Shown: positions 1 to 10,428 of the stretch, piece after piece
How positions within the stretch are numbered: position 1 is the first letter of the stretch
Layout of the letters: each line of letters opens with the position of its first letter
Source of the DNA: Gammaproteobacteria bacterium
Lineage (GTDB): Bacteria > Pseudomonadota > Gammaproteobacteria > Pseudomonadales > Porticoccaceae
Direction: 5' to 3'
NCBI GenBank assembly: GCA_016191205.1
Contig: JACPPB010000064.1
Span: forward strand, 1 to 53,670
Length of the DNA stretch: 53,670 nucleotides
Translations under genes and position numbers: made by a program
Notes under the pieces: generated by a model
Told to the model about the DNA's origin: nothing
The model's input: the letters and a program-made list of their open reading frames with translations, nothing else
The model's database searches: none

Positions 1-99
1 ATTCGCGCACTTGGACGCCACCTCTGTCGCGTCATTTTCTCAATGCTGAAACAGGGACGCTGCTATGAAGTCAGAGAGGCAAAAATAGAGACCGAATGA
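1..99 (+). pseudogene. C-terminal fragment of an IS110-like transposase (cut by window edge)
   Basis: The first 32 codons are open from the window edge and end at TGA (97-99). The peptide reads RALGRHLCRVIFSMLKQG and resembles the extreme C-terminus of IS110/IS1111-type (Transposase_20) recombinases, which commonly end in a helix of the form KLxRVIxxMLxxGxxY. No catalytic region is visible because the gene lies outside the window. The assignment rests on this short tail, so another IS family is possible. A repeat-rich stretch follows directly, as is common beside insertion sequences. Confidence 0.45.
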
Positions 100-231
100 A
101 AAACCGGTTGAAAATTCGAGCGGGATGTTCAGGTCTAGCGTTGTAGCATCCTTTTTCCCTAAAAAAGAAAAGGTGACAGATTTATTTTCCAGTAACCTTC
201 GTTGGGAATGCGCCTAAAATTCCCTTTCACC

Positions 232-277
232 GTTCCTGCCCCCGCCTGCGCGGGGACAGACTCTGCGCGGGAACGAC
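232..277. repeat. Stem module related to the interior of MITE family A
   Basis: The block starts with GTTCCTGCCCCCGCC and ends GCGGGAACGAC. It matches the second stem-loop of the element at 13426-13559 with only a few substitutions, including the nested GC-rich hairpin. The terminal repeats (CTCTGAAYAACC) are not seen on either side, so this is a solo internal module or an eroded copy rather than a complete element. Confidence 0.6.
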
Positions 278-345
278 CAAAATGGATTTTGGGAGCTGTC
301 CTTGAGCGAAAGCGTCAAGCGCTCGAGCCTGCCTGGAGGGACACC

Positions 346-412
346 GCCACGCATGGCAAGAAAGAAAAATGGGTGACAGCGTTATTTTTCTTGCGCCAAA
401 GCCATGCGTGGC
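346..412. repeat. Large nested inverted repeat
   Basis: Perfect 12-bp outer arms, GCCACGCATGGC (346-357) and GCCATGCGTGGC (401-412), enclose inner 9-bp arms AAGAAAAAT (362-370) and ATTTTTCTT (384-392). The loop holds GGGTGACAGCGTT, similar to GGTGACAGATTTATTTT at about 170-186. The outer arms pair as one hairpin, which could be a small mobile-element remnant. It is not a typical Rho-independent terminator because no U-tract follows the GC stem. Confidence 0.6.
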
Positions 413-489
413 ACCAACCATTCCCGTTTAGTTCGCGCTACCGGGGGCGGATTGTCGGGGGCAGATAACGCTATGCCCGTTTCGGCATG

Positions 490-2436
<1,947 letters not shown>

Positions 2437-2460
2437 GGCGGGGCGCAGGGGTGGTGTTGG

Positions 2461-3042
2461 TTAGTCCAGGTACTCGAATACTTTCACGACCCGCTGCACG
2501 CCGCCGATGCGGCTGGCGATGGCGGCGATGCGGTTGGAATCCCGATGACTCACGGTCCCCATCAGATACACCACGCTGTCCTCGACCACGACATCCACAC
2601 CGCGGGTGTTCAGGCCCTTCTCGGCGACCAGGCGGCCGGTGACTTTGGAGGTGAGCCAGCTGTCGCTGGTGCGCGCGAGCACGGTCGTATTGTTGCGTAC
2701 CTGAAGTTCGTTGAAGACCTCGCGGGCACCCTGGTATTTGCGCGCCGTATCGCCGGCCAGGGTTTTCATCTCCTCGGACGGCACCTCGCCGGTGAGCAGC
2801 ACCAGGCGGTTATAGCTGTGCACATTGACGTGGGCGGATTCCAGTTGCGGGTGCGCTTTCTTGATGTTGACGCCGATCAGTATTTCCATTTTCGCGTCGT
2901 CGACGGAAGTGCCGATGGTGGGTTCCGTTTTGGTCTCCTGGAAGGGTCGGTCGGTCACCTTGTTGAGGGTGGAGGCGCATCCGCCCAGGGCGAGCGAGCA
3001 GGACAGGGTCACAAGCAGTGCATATTTACCGCGTTGTTTCAC
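2461..3042 (-). CDS. dolP: DolP-like dual BON-domain outer-membrane lipoprotein
   Basis: 193 residues. A lipoprotein signal ends in LALGGC with the lipidated Cys at about residue 22. Two BON domains follow (about 45-110 and 120-190), the second ending GVQRVVKVFEYLD. DolP (formerly YraP) supports outer-membrane integrity and BAM function at the division site in E. coli. The start is GTG (3042-3040) and overlaps the diaA stop in a GTGA junction, so translation is probably coupled. The order lpoA-yraN-diaA-dolP is the conserved gammaproteobacterial arrangement, which strengthens the call. Confidence 0.93.
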   Translation of the reverse strand: MKQRGKYALLVTLSCSLALGGCASTLNKVTDRPFQETKTEPTIGTSVDDAKMEILIGVNIKKAHPQLESAHVNVHSYNRLVLLTGEVPSEEMKTLAGDTARKYQGAREVFNELQVRNNTTVLARTSDSWLTSKVTGRLVAEKGLNTRGVDVVVEDSVVYLMGTVSHRDSNRIAAIASRIGGVQRVVKVFEYLD

Positions 3043-3611
3043 GTTGCGGATCCTCCAAACAGATGGTGTTCGATGAGTTCACAGAGACAGAAAATCGCTG
3101 TGAGATGGATTTCCTGCGCATGGCCTTGGTTATCGGTAGCGGGAGAAAGTTCGATGTCGGCGTCGTCCAGTTCGGCGGCCATGCGATCATCGCCCGGGCC
3201 GCTGAACAGGATACAGGGGATATTCCGACCGCGCGCCGCGCGCAAGGCGCCGGCGAGACTGGCCGGCGCGGAGCCCGGACTGACCAGCGCCAGGCAGTCG
3301 TCCGGCTGACCCAGCGCCCGCACCTGGAGCCCGACAAGGTCGCCTTCCGGGATGCTCGGATCGACGTAATCGTCGAGCAGGATGACGGGCAGTGCCGGCC
3401 GCGCAAAGTGGAAGCCGCGCGCCACGCCGTGGCGCAGGCTGCCGGCCAGATAGCGGCCGACGCCGACGCCGCAGACCAGCAGCTTGCCGTTGCGCAGGAA
3501 GGTGGTGGCGATACGCTCCGCCGCCAGCGCGATACGCGGCGCGAGCAGCTCGCCAACCGCCATTTTGGCCTGGATGCTGCGGTGGATGCTGGCAATGACT
3601 CTTTCTTCCAT
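3039..3611 (-). CDS. diaA: DiaA-like SIS-domain protein (DnaA initiator-associating / GmhA family)
   Basis: 190 residues, one SIS (sugar isomerase) domain. The nucleotide/sugar-phosphate loop is seen as GKLLVCGVGVGRYLAGSL, and a C-terminal helix carries QEIHLTAIFCLCELIEHHLF. DiaA binds DnaA and promotes timely initiation at oriC; GmhA paralogues make heptose phosphates. The location between yraN and dolP is the diaA position. I chose ATG at 3611 rather than the longer reading (3668), because 3611 is 4 nt past the yraN stop and gives the family start (MEERVIASIHRSIQAKM). DiaA versus GmhA cannot be settled from sequence alone. Confidence 0.88.
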   Translation of the reverse strand: MEERVIASIHRSIQAKMAVGELLAPRIALAAERIATTFLRNGKLLVCGVGVGRYLAGSLRHGVARGFHFARPALPVILLDDYVDPSIPEGDLVGLQVRALGQPDDCLALVSPGSAPASLAGALRAARGRNIPCILFSGPGDDRMAAELDDADIELSPATDNQGHAQEIHLTAIFCLCELIEHHLFGGSAT

Positions 3612-3615
3612 GGGG

Positions 3616-3999
3616 TCAGAGGTCGTCGGCGCGAAACGCGTCGCGGAGCCACTCGACGGCATAGTCATCGGGATTCCGAGGTGCCGGAGGTGTCAGCAAC
3701 ATGGCATCGAAACGACAGGGTGGCTCGGCGGACGGGCCGCTGGCGAGGAAGTGGCGCGCGGCGGCCACGATACGCTGACGCTTGCGGCGGTCGATACTCT
3801 CTCCCGCGCCGCCAAAGGCACTGCCCGAGCGCATGCGCACCTCGATGAATGCCAGGGTCCCGCCATCGTCGGCGATGATATCAATCTCGCCGCGCGTCGT
3901 CCGGTAATTGCGCGCCACGATGCGCAGGCCCTGGCGCAGGAGGAAAGTTTCCGCCGCGCGTTCGGCTTCCGCCCCGCGGCCGCGCTGTTGCAGCTTCAC
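3616..3999 (-). CDS. yraN: YraN/UPF0102 family nuclease-fold protein
   Basis: 127 residues with the UPF0102 core of a restriction-endonuclease-like fold: GEIDIIADDG followed by LAFIEVRMRS, equivalent to the D...ExK motif (here ExR). The biological role is not established; the fold suggests nucleic acid binding or cleavage. The start is GTG (3999-3997), overlapping the lpoA stop as GTGA. Four nucleotides separate it from diaA. K to R at the last catalytic position is a small departure from the canonical nuclease triad. Confidence 0.9.
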   Translation of the reverse strand: MKLQQRGRGAEAERAAETFLLRQGLRIVARNYRTTRGEIDIIADDGGTLAFIEVRMRSGSAFGGAGESIDRRKRQRIVAAARHFLASGPSAEPPCRFDAMLLTPPAPRNPDDYAVEWLRDAFRADDL

Positions 4000-5795
4000 T
4001 GCGCTTCGCTTTCCGGATACGCCCGACCATTGCGGAAGCGCGCCCAGGGCTGGATGCGGCGGATGTGTTGTCCGCCGTCCAGGACCAGGGTGCCGGTATG
4101 GCCGGCGACACGGATGTCGGCGTTCGGTTGCGCCCCCGCCAGAAACGGGTGGACGAGATAGGCATCGGCGCCGAGTGCAAAGAACGGGCGATAGATCGGT
4201 GGCAATTTGGTCTCGGGGGCTGGTGTCGTCGCATCGGCGAGCGCCCAGGTCATGGTGCTGAACCGGATCTCGCCGAGATCGCCATCGCGAGCCGCGTCGG
4301 CGACCCCGGTATAAATGGCCGATGTGGCATACACCGGCAGATCGCCGGCGTACAGAAAGTCGAGGGTCGGCTTGATCTGGCGCCCCTGGGCCGGATAGGC
4401 GACCAAAAACACCATGTCGATATCCGTGCGGCGGCGCGGCGGTTCCGCATCCGCGCCCGGGGTGGCAGTGGCGCCCGCCGTGACGGCGAGCAGCGGCCGC
4501 AACACCGGCACGAAGTCCTTGAGCGCCATGTCGTAGAGCGTGCCGGCCCGCACCTCGCCACCCAACCCTGTGAAGGTATCTCTAAATGCGTCCAGCGCCC
4601 GCCGTCCCCAGGGGGCGTCGGGGACCAGCACCAGCGCCGCCCGCCGTCCGTCCTGCCAGGCGCGGCGTGCCGCTGCTTCGGCTTCGTCGGCAACGGACAG
4701 GGCGAGCGTGTGGAAATTGGCGGCGGTCGACTCGGGCGCGCCCTCCAGCTCGTTGAGGCCCAGCACCGGTACCGGCAGTGCGGGTTCCGCCGCCAGCCGC
4801 GTCAGGGCTTGCTGGTCGAGCGGTCCGATAACCAGTTGCGCGCCGTCGGCGACGGCACGGTGATAGAGATCGAGCACGTCGCCACCGGCGGCGTCATACA
4901 GCTTGACGTCGGGGGTCGCGGCGCCCCCCGCCTGTGCGGCGAAGACGGCGGCCATGAAACCGTCGCGAACGGCGTTGGCGGCGGGACCGTAATTTCCGGA
5001 ACGGGGCAGCAGCAGCGCGACCCGCTGGAGCGCCGGGACCGCGGCGGGCGCGCTGGCGGCATCGGCGCCTGGCACGGTGCCGGCATGCTCCGGCGCGAGC
5101 GCGGGCGGAACTGCCGCGGAATCCCCGGTCCGTTCGCGGCTGGCGAGCGCAAGTTGGTACCAGCCGTGCAGGCGGGCGTTGGCGGGTTCCGCCGCAAGTT
5201 TGTTCAGGGTGCTGGTCGGTGTGCGCTCCAGCACCTGCCAGATCGCCCGTTCGATTTCGCGGCGCTCCTCGGGGTCGGTGAGCACGGTGGTGAGTTCGGT
5301 GTAGGCGGCGACGCTGCTGCCCGTATCCCCCAGCAGCCCGAACAATTCGCCCCTGAGCCCGAGCCAGCGGCGCTGCGCGTCAGCGCTCAACTGCTGGTGA
5401 CGCGCCAGCAGCTCCGGGTTGGACAGGAGTTCGCGTGCCAGCAGCAGATCGCCCTCCTGCAAGGCCGCGTCGGCGCGATCCAGGAAATAACCGAGGCGGC
5501 GGTCGTCGGTCAGTGCGGTGGGGTCGATCTGATTGTAGAGTTGCAGGGCGCCGGCGGCATCGCCGGCGGCCAGCGCGGCGGCGGCGGATGCCAGCAGCTT
5601 CGCGTTTTGCTGTTGGAGCGCGACCGAAACCGGTGAACTTATCGGGCTGAGCGCGGGTGCGGGCTCCGCGGTGCCGTGGTCAGTCGAGCTGCAACTGACA
5701 ATGAGCAGGGCGGTGGTGAGCGCCGCGGCGATGGTGCCCAGTACACGGGTAGTGAGTACACGGGTATTGGACGAGGAAAGAATGATGGCCGGCAC
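3996..5795 (-). CDS. lpoA: LpoA-like penicillin-binding protein activator, outer-membrane lipoprotein
   Basis: About 599 residues from the GTG at 5795. A signal peptide ends in ALLIVSC, with the lipidated Cys near residue 35. An alpha-helical TPR-like region follows (about 60-240), then a proline/alanine linker and a periplasmic-binding-protein-like domain (from about [16 protein letters not shown]). LpoA stimulates PBP1A from the outer membrane. The reading frame opens further upstream to 5930, but that would run deep into divergent rsmI; 5795 leaves a plausible n-region with two Arg. The start is not backed by a well-spaced ribosome site and may be wrong by some codons. It is slightly shorter than E. 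coli LpoA (678). Confidence 0.88.
   Translation of the reverse strand: MPAIILSSSNTRVLTTRVLGTIAAALTTALLIVSCSSTDHGTAEPAPALSPISSPVSVALQQQNAKLLASAAAALAAGDAAGALQLYNQIDPTALTDDRRLGYFLDRADAALQEGDLLLARELLSNPELLARHQQLSADAQRRWLGLRGELFGLLGDTGSSVAAYTELTTVLTDPEERREIERAIWQVLERTPTSTLNKLAAEPANARLHGWYQLALASRERTGDSAAVPPALAPEHAGTVPGADAASAPAAVPALQRVALLLPRSGNYGPAANAVRDGFMAAVFAAQAGGAATPDVKLYDAAGGDVLDLYHRAVADGAQLVIGPLDQQALTRLAAEPALPVPVLGLNELEGAPESTAANFHTLALSVADEAEAAARRAWQDGRRAALVLVPDAPWGRRALDAFRDTFTGLGGEVRAGTLYDMALKDFVPVLRPLLAVTAGATATPGADAEPPRRRTDIDMVFLVAYPAQGRQIKPTLDFLYAGDLPVYATSAIYTGVADAARDGDLGEIRFSTMTWALADATTPAPETKLPPIYRPFFALGADAYLVHPFLAGAQPNADIRVAGHTGTLVLDGGQHIRRIQPWARFRNGRAYPESEAQ
5740..5765. repeat. 15-bp direct repeat in the lpoA signal region and upstream of rsmI
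   Basis: AGTACACGGGT occurs at 5740-5750 and again at 5755-5765 (period 15). In lpoA it encodes a repeated TRVL pentad in the signal peptide; for rsmI it lies 20-45 bp before the start. A period divisible by three keeps the lpoA frame, as expected for slippage or tandem duplication in a coding segment. Confidence 0.7.
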
Positions 5796-6618
5796 CCTGT
5801 ACGTTGTTGCGACGCCAATCGGCAATCTGGCCGACATGGTACCGCGCGCCCTGGACATACTCAAAACCGTGGCGCTGGTGGCCGCCGAGGACACCCGCCA
5901 CAGCGGCCGCCTGCTGCGCCATTTCGGCATCGATACGCGCCTGGTCTCCTATCATGATCGCGGCGAAGCGGATCAGGGCGAGGCCGTGCTGGCGGCGCTC
6001 GCCGAAGGCCGCGACGTGGCGCTGATCTCCGATGCCGGTACGCCGCTGATCTCCGATCCCGGCTACCGGCTGGTGCGCGCGGCGCGCGCGGCGGGCTTCG
6101 CCGTATCGCCGGTGCCCGGTGCCTGCGCGGCGGTGGCGGCGCTCAGCGTTGCGGGCCTGCCCAGTGACCGCTTCGTGTTCGAGGGCTTCCTGCCGGCGCG
6201 CGCCGGTGAGCGCCTGCGCCGTCTGGAGGCGCTGGCGCACGAGCCGCGCACCCTGATTTTTTATGAAGCCCCTCACCGGATTCAGGAAGCACTGGCGGAT
6301 ATCGCGACGGTGTTCGGCGCCGAGCGCGAACTGGTGCTCGGCCGCGAAATCAGCAAGGCCTTCGAAACCTTCCTGACCGGTTCCGCGGCGGAAGTCGGCG
6401 CCCGGGTCGCGGCGGACGCCAACCAGCGCCGGGGCGAGCTGGTGCTGATGGTCGCCGGCGCCCCGGAGCGGGCCCCCGCTGGCGACGACCTCGACCGGGT
6501 GTTGAGCGTGCTGCTGGAAGAGCTGCCGCTGAAACAGGCGGTCGGACTTGCCGCCCGGCTCACGGGTGCGGCGAAGAATCAGCTCTACGAGCGCGCGCTG
6601 GCATTGCGCGAGCCCTGA
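5785..6618 (+). CDS. rsmI: 16S rRNA 2'-O-methyltransferase RsmI
   Basis: 277 residues. RsmI methylates the ribose of C1402 in 16S rRNA (with RsmH, making m4Cm1402). The tetrapyrrole-methylase fold is evident: [19 protein letters not shown] at the N-terminus, [13 protein letters not shown], the loop [19 protein letters not shown], and [20 protein letters not shown] at 5773-5776 lies 8 nt before the ATG at 5785; an ATG directly upstream (5782) is an alternative. It is divergent from lpoA, as in enterobacteria, but here the two 5' ends overlap, so each promoter must lie in the other's coding region. Confidence 0.95.
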   Translation: MAGTLYVVATPIGNLADMVPRALDILKTVALVAAEDTRHSGRLLRHFGIDTRLVSYHDRGEADQGEAVLAALAEGRDVALISDAGTPLISDPGYRLVRAARAAGFAVSPVPGACAAVAALSVAGLPSDRFVFEGFLPARAGERLRRLEALAHEPRTLIFYEAPHRIQEALADIATVFGAERELVLGREISKAFETFLTGSAAEVGARVAADANQRRGELVLMVAGAPERAPAGDDLDRVLSVLLEELPLKQAVGLAARLTGAAKNQLYERALALREP

Positions 6619-6690
6619 GCGCGCCGCGCCCGACGCTACCCTGGCAATGGCGTATCATGCCGCGCCGCCGCCGTCAGGCGCGGCGCCGAA

Positions 6691-6755
6691 ACCCGTATTT
6701 CCCGAACACCTGTCCTTGTCAAAACCTGTATCCCTCAACACCCGTATCCCTCCAC
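6691..6755. repeat. Degenerate 16-bp tandem repeat upstream of tesB
   Basis: Four head-to-tail units start at 6691, 6708, 6724 and 6740 (periods 17, 16, 16), each beginning ACCYGTNTY. The best-matching pair is ACCTGTATCCCTCAAC and ACCCGTATCCCTCCAC. The array lies in the rsmI-tesB gap and ends about 20 bp before the tesB ATG. Function is unknown; it could be a binding array in the tesB leader or a chance microduplication. Confidence 0.55.
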
Positions 6756-6775
6756 AGCAAGCTTGCGGTACCAGC

Positions 6776-7633
6776 ATGAACCCCGATCAATTGCTTGACC
6801 TCCTCAACCTGGAACGCCTCGACCGGGATCTGTTTCGCGGCAGCAACCAGGACATCGGCGCCGCCGCGGTGTTCGGCGGTCAGGTACTGGGCCAGGCATT
6901 GGTGGCGGCCTCGCGCACCCGCGAGGAACGGCCGGTGCACTCCCTGCATTCCTATTTTTTGCGTCCCGGTGACAAGAGCATTCCCATCATCTATCAGGTC
7001 GAGCGGGTGCGCGACGGCGGCAGTTTCACCACCCGGCGCGTGGTGGCGGTGCAGGAGGGAGAGCCGATCTTCATCATGTCGGCATCTTTTCAGCGGCGGG
7101 AGAGCGGACTCTCGCACCAGATCGCGATGCCCGCGGTGCCGGGTCCCGAGGGCCTGCCCGACGAATACGATCTGCGCCTGAGTGCCGCCGCGAGGCTGCC
7201 GGCCGAGCACCGCGCGTTCCATACCAGCGCGCGACCGGTGATCATGCGGGCGGTCGATCCCGACGCGCTGTGGGCGACGGCGGTAACTTCCGCGCAACAG
7301 CAGTTTTGGGTACGGGTGCCGGGCACGCTGCCGGACGATCCCGAGCTGCATTGCGCGCTGCTCGCCTATGTGTCCGACTACTACCTCATGGGCACCGCGC
7401 TGCGGCCCCACGGCCTGCGTTTCGGGGAGCCGGGTTTGCAGTCCGCCAGCCTCGATCACGCCATGTGGTTCCATCGCGAGTTTCGCGTCGACAACTGGTT
7501 GCTTTACACCATGGAAAGCCCCAGCGCGAGCGGGTCCCGCGGGCTCAATTTCGGGCATTTTTACCGCCGCGACGGCACCCTGGTGGCCACCTGTGCCCAG
7601 GAAGGGTTGGTCCGGTTGCGTGATGATCAGTAG
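6776..7633 (+). CDS. tesB: Acyl-CoA thioesterase II (TesB)
   Basis: 285 residues, the family length (E. coli TesB 286). It hydrolyses acyl-CoA to free fatty acid and CoA. Double hot-dog fold: the first half has GGQVLGQALVAASRT and HSLHSYFLRPGD; the second has LDHAMWFHREFRVDNWLLY and ATCAQEGLVR, holding the conserved Asp and Gln of the Asp-Thr-Gln site. The start ATG at 6776 gives MNPDQLLDLLNLE, matching the family; a longer open frame upstream is in the repeat region and unlikely to be translated. It sits alone after rsmI. Confidence 0.95.
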   Translation: MNPDQLLDLLNLERLDRDLFRGSNQDIGAAAVFGGQVLGQALVAASRTREERPVHSLHSYFLRPGDKSIPIIYQVERVRDGGSFTTRRVVAVQEGEPIFIMSASFQRRESGLSHQIAMPAVPGPEGLPDEYDLRLSAAARLPAEHRAFHTSARPVIMRAVDPDALWATAVTSAQQQFWVRVPGTLPDDPELHCALLAYVSDYYLMGTALRPHGLRFGEPGLQSASLDHAMWFHREFRVDNWLLYTMESPSASGSRGLNFGHFYRRDGTLVATCAQEGLVRLRDDQ

Positions 7634-7747
7634 TGTCAGCGGTTCGCTGTGCTGGATTGTGCTGATACAAGAGGGGCTCTTCAGATGGCCCCGCCGTCAC
7701 TCCCGGTCCGTGAGTTGCGCAATCCCTTCACGATCACCGGCCAGCCC

Positions 7748-7926
7748 TCAGCTCGCCGAGGCACCCTCCCAGGTCAACTCCCCCGAAGCCCCTTGATGGC
7801 GGCCTGTTTTTTTCAGCCTGATCAAGGTCCTGAGGCCAGCTCCACGACTTCCTTCTGGGTCTTCAGGCCGGTGGCATTGAGGGCTTCATCCATGAGGTCG
7901 TCGTCTATCACGGTGTCGGTCCCCAT
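7748..7926 (-). pseudogene. VapB-family antitoxin pseudogene with two frameshifts
   Basis: From the ATG at 7926 the minus strand reads TVIDDDLMDEALNATGLKTQ and KEVVELA, the standard VapB (DUF2191-type) N-terminus, then hits a stop at 7822-7824. Losing one C near 7837 would switch into LRTLIRLKK, and a second shift in a run of seven A continues KKQAAIKGLRGELTWEG up to TGA (7748-7750). Together these give a full-length VapB. No VapC (PIN domain) follows on the minus strand, so the toxin is gone. Sequencing errors at the CC and A7 tracts cannot be excluded. The remaining 7634-7747 stretch shows no gene. Confidence 0.75.
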
Positions 7927-8070
7927 GGCCGTCGCCGTGCGTTCGCGCATGACTCGAACGTGAGTGACCGCGCTGCCATCTTCCCATTCCCGCCTCCGTG
8001 GCCCTGAATCCATGCCGGCCCCTGCCGGGATCGCATGGGGGCCGGGTGACCCGGAGCGTTGGCAAACTTG

Positions 8071-8111
8071 CATCGAAATTTTTTGATGAATGGCTGCGGC
8101 TGATGTACAGT
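8071..8111 (+). promoter_or_regulatory. Promoter with operator palindrome for the SAM-cycle operon, predicting a leaderless mRNA
   Basis: An 18-bp imperfect palindrome CATCGAAATTTTTTGATG (8071-8088, 7 of 9 positions symmetric) overlaps a -35-like TTGATG (8083-8088). After 17 bp comes a -10-like TACAGT (8106-8111). The ATG of the next gene is at 8119, 7 bp beyond the -10, so the predicted start of transcription falls at the start codon. No Shine-Dalgarno is present. ArsR-family repressors use such palindromes overlapping promoters; autoregulation by the first gene is an inference. Confidence 0.55.
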
Positions 8112-8118
8112 CGCCGCC

Positions 8119-9147
8119 ATGACTACGCTCGCGCACCTCCGACAGCCCGCCAGCGCCGCGCCGCTCACCACCATCGCCGCGCTCTGCAAGGCGGCGGGCG
8201 ACCCGCTGCGCGCGCAGATCCTGCGGGTGCTGGCGCGCGACGCCTATGGCGTGCTTGAGCTGTGCCAGGTGTTCGGCGTGCGTCAGCCCGCGCTGAGCCA
8301 CCACCTCAAGATCCTCGCCGGCGCCGGGCTGGTGGCGACCCGGCGCGAGGGCACCTGCATTTTTTATCGGCGCGCCCCCCGTCAGGACGATGGCCTCGAC
8401 GCGCTGCGCGCGCAGCTCTGCGCGGCGCTGGACCAGAGCGAGCTGCCCGCCGCCGTGACAGCCCAGTTGAGCGCCGTGCAGGCGGCGCGTGCCGAGAGCT
8501 CGCTGGCGTTCTTCCACAGGAATGCGGGAGCCTTCCGCGAGCACCAGGATCTGATTGCCGGCCACGGTCAGTACGGCGACACCATCGCCCAACTGCTGGA
8601 CGCGGTGCGCCGACCGGGCGACGCCAGCGCCATCGAAGTGGGACCGGGCGAGGGCGAGCTGCTGGCCGATCTGGCACCGCGCTTTTCCCGGGTGATCGCG
8701 CTCGACAATTCGCCGGCGATGCTGGCGCGGGCGCAGGATTTCGCCAGCCGGCGCGGACTCGACAATATCGACTTCGTGCTGGGCGATACCGCCGCCGGCC
8801 TCCGTAGCGGACTGCGCGCGCCGCTGATCACGCTCAACATGGTGTTGCATCACAACGCCTCGCCGGCCCGCATGTTCGCCGACCTCGCCGCGTTGTTGAC
8901 GCCGGGTGGCTCGCTGCTGGTGACCGAACTCTGCGCCCACGACCAGGACTGGGCGCGCACGAGCTGCGGCGATCTCTGGCTCGGCTTCGCGCCGGAGGCC
9001 CTCACCGAGTGGGCGGTCGCGGCGGGACTGAAAGCCGGCGACAGCCAGTTCCTGGCGCTGCGCAACGGTTTTCGCATCCAGATTCGTCAGTTCATCCGGC
9101 CGACCGCCGGACCTATCCTTCACGCCATGAGGACGCACAACCGATGA
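8119..9147 (+). CDS. ArsR-family HTH fused to a SAM-dependent methyltransferase (SahR-like)
   Basis: 342 residues. Residues about 18-85 form an ArsR winged helix ([16 protein letters not shown]; recognition helix near [18 protein letters not shown]). Residues about 165-300 form a class I methyltransferase domain with motif [10 protein letters not shown] at 173-181 and acidic ALDNS at 194-198. Fusions of this type next to metK/ahcY have been described as SahR, a regulator sensing S-adenosylhomocysteine; by analogy the methyltransferase domain here may be a ligand sensor. Its stop overlaps the metK start (ATGA, 9144-9147), so it is the first gene of the SAM-cycle operon. Enzymatic methylation by the domain remains possible. 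No metal-binding cysteine motif of ArsR/SmtB sensors is seen. Confidence 0.85.
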   Translation: MTTLAHLRQPASAAPLTTIAALCKAAGDPLRAQILRVLARDAYGVLELCQVFGVRQPALSHHLKILAGAGLVATRREGTCIFYRRAPRQDDGLDALRAQLCAALDQSELPAAVTAQLSAVQAARAESSLAFFHRNAGAFREHQDLIAGHGQYGDTIAQLLDAVRRPGDASAIEVGPGEGELLADLAPRFSRVIALDNSPAMLARAQDFASRRGLDNIDFVLGDTAAGLRSGLRAPLITLNMVLHHNASPARMFADLAALLTPGGSLLVTELCAHDQDWARTSCGDLWLGFAPEALTEWAVAAGLKAGDSQFLALRNGFRIQIRQFIRPTAGPILHAMRTHNR

Positions 9148-10373
9148 GCGAGTACGCCATTTTCACTTCGGAATCCGTTTCGGAAGGCCACCCCGACAAG
9201 GTCGCCGACCAGATCTCCGATGCCATCCTCGACGCCATCATCGCCCGGGACAAATATGCGCGGGTCGCCTGCGAAACCCTCGTCAAAACCGGGGTTGCGA
9301 TTGTGGCGGGCGAGATCACCACCAGCGCCCACATCGACTACGAAGGCATCGTCCGCGATGTCATCACCCGCATCGGCTACGACTCGTCGGCGGTGTATTT
9401 CGACGGCAAGACCTGCGGTGTGCTCAATCTGATCGGCACGCAGTCGCCCGACATCAATCAGGGCGTCGATCGCGCGAATCCGGAAGACCAGGGCGCCGGC
9501 GATCAGGGTCTGATGTTTGGCTACGCCACCAACGAAACCGCGGTGCTGATGCCGGCGCCCATTCAGTACGCGCACCGTCTGGTGGAACGGCAGGCGGAAG
9601 CGCGCAAATCCGGCGAACTGCCCTGGCTGCGTCCGGACGCGAAATCCCAGGTCACGTTTCGCTACGAGAACGGCAAGCCGGTCGCCGCCGACGCGATCGT
9701 GCTGTCCACGCAGCACGCCGGCGACGTTTCGGACAAAGTGATTTACGAAGGCGTGATGGAAATGATCATCCAGCATGTCATTCCCCGGGAATGGATCCAC
9801 AGTGACACCAAGATTCACATCAATCCGACCGGCCGCTTCGAAATCGGCGGGCCGATGGGCGACTGCGGTCTCACCGGCCGCAAGATCATCGTCGATTCCT
9901 ACGGCGGCATGGCGCGCCACGGCGGCGGTGCGTTTTCCGGCAAGGATCCGTCAAAGGTGGATCGCTCGGCGGCCTATGCCGGCCGTTACGTCGCCAAAAA
10001 CATTGTTGCCGCGGGCCTCGCGGATCGTTGCGAAATCCAGGTGTCCTACGCCATCGGCGTGGCCGAGCCGACCTCGATCTCCGTCAACACCTTCGGCACC
10101 GGCAAGCTCACTGACGAGCGCCTGGTACAGGTCATTCGCGCGGTATTCGAATTGCGCCCCTACGGCCTGATCCGGCAACTCGATCTGCTGCACCCGATTT
10201 ACGAACCCACGGCGTCCTACGGCCACTTCGGCCGCGATCCCTACACGCGCGAATATAACTACAGCGTTTTCGACGGCGGCAAAAAAATCGCGAAGGTCCA
10301 CCAGGCCACGGCTTTCACCTGGGAGCGCACCGACAAAGTGGATGCCCTGCGCGCCGCCGCCGGCTTCAAGTGA
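9144..10373 (+). CDS. metK: S-adenosylmethionine synthetase
   Basis: 409 residues. It makes SAM from ATP and methionine. Signature elements: [20 protein letters not shown] near the N-terminus, [16 protein letters not shown] (the hexapeptide region), and the P-loop-like [16 protein letters not shown], plus a DxGxTGRK-type segment (GDCGLTGRK). ATG at 9144 overlaps the stop of the regulator gene, so the two are translationally coupled. With ahcY and metF downstream it forms the activated-methyl cycle. Confidence 0.97.
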   Translation: MSEYAIFTSESVSEGHPDKVADQISDAILDAIIARDKYARVACETLVKTGVAIVAGEITTSAHIDYEGIVRDVITRIGYDSSAVYFDGKTCGVLNLIGTQSPDINQGVDRANPEDQGAGDQGLMFGYATNETAVLMPAPIQYAHRLVERQAEARKSGELPWLRPDAKSQVTFRYENGKPVAADAIVLSTQHAGDVSDKVIYEGVMEMIIQHVIPREWIHSDTKIHINPTGRFEIGGPMGDCGLTGRKIIVDSYGGMARHGGGAFSGKDPSKVDRSAAYAGRYVAKNIVAAGLADRCEIQVSYAIGVAEPTSISVNTFGTGKLTDERLVQVIRAVFELRPYGLIRQLDLLHPIYEPTASYGHFGRDPYTREYNYSVFDGGKKIAKVHQATAFTWERTDKVDALRAAAGFK

Positions 10374-10428
10374 TCGCTGGCACGGAAAAATCGCCCGCAA
10401 AAATTCTCTTTTACAGGAAACCGCAGCA

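Larger units (their letters stand above)
100..489. other. Gene-free repeat-rich interval between the IS fragment and aacS
   Basis: I see no credible gene here. It contains two related A/T-rich blocks carrying GGTGACAG followed by a TTATTTT-type run (about 165-188 and 362-392), a large inverted repeat (346-412), and a GC-rich stem module at 232-277 also found inside the MITE at 13422-13563. A small dyad ATGCC/GGCAT at 473-488 lies just past the aacS stop; it lacks a T-run, so I do not call it a terminator. Translations of this interval give the low-complexity peptides typical of dispersed repeats. Confidence 0.6.

Noticed and set aside
5796..5930. N-terminal extension of lpoA to 5930
   Set aside because: It would place non-signal sequence before the lipoprotein signal and overlap rsmI by about 145 bp.
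10374..10428. SAH riboswitch between metK and ahcY
   Set aside because: The gap is 55 nt and holds only A-rich DNA and a ribosome site; too short for the pseudoknotted riboswitch.
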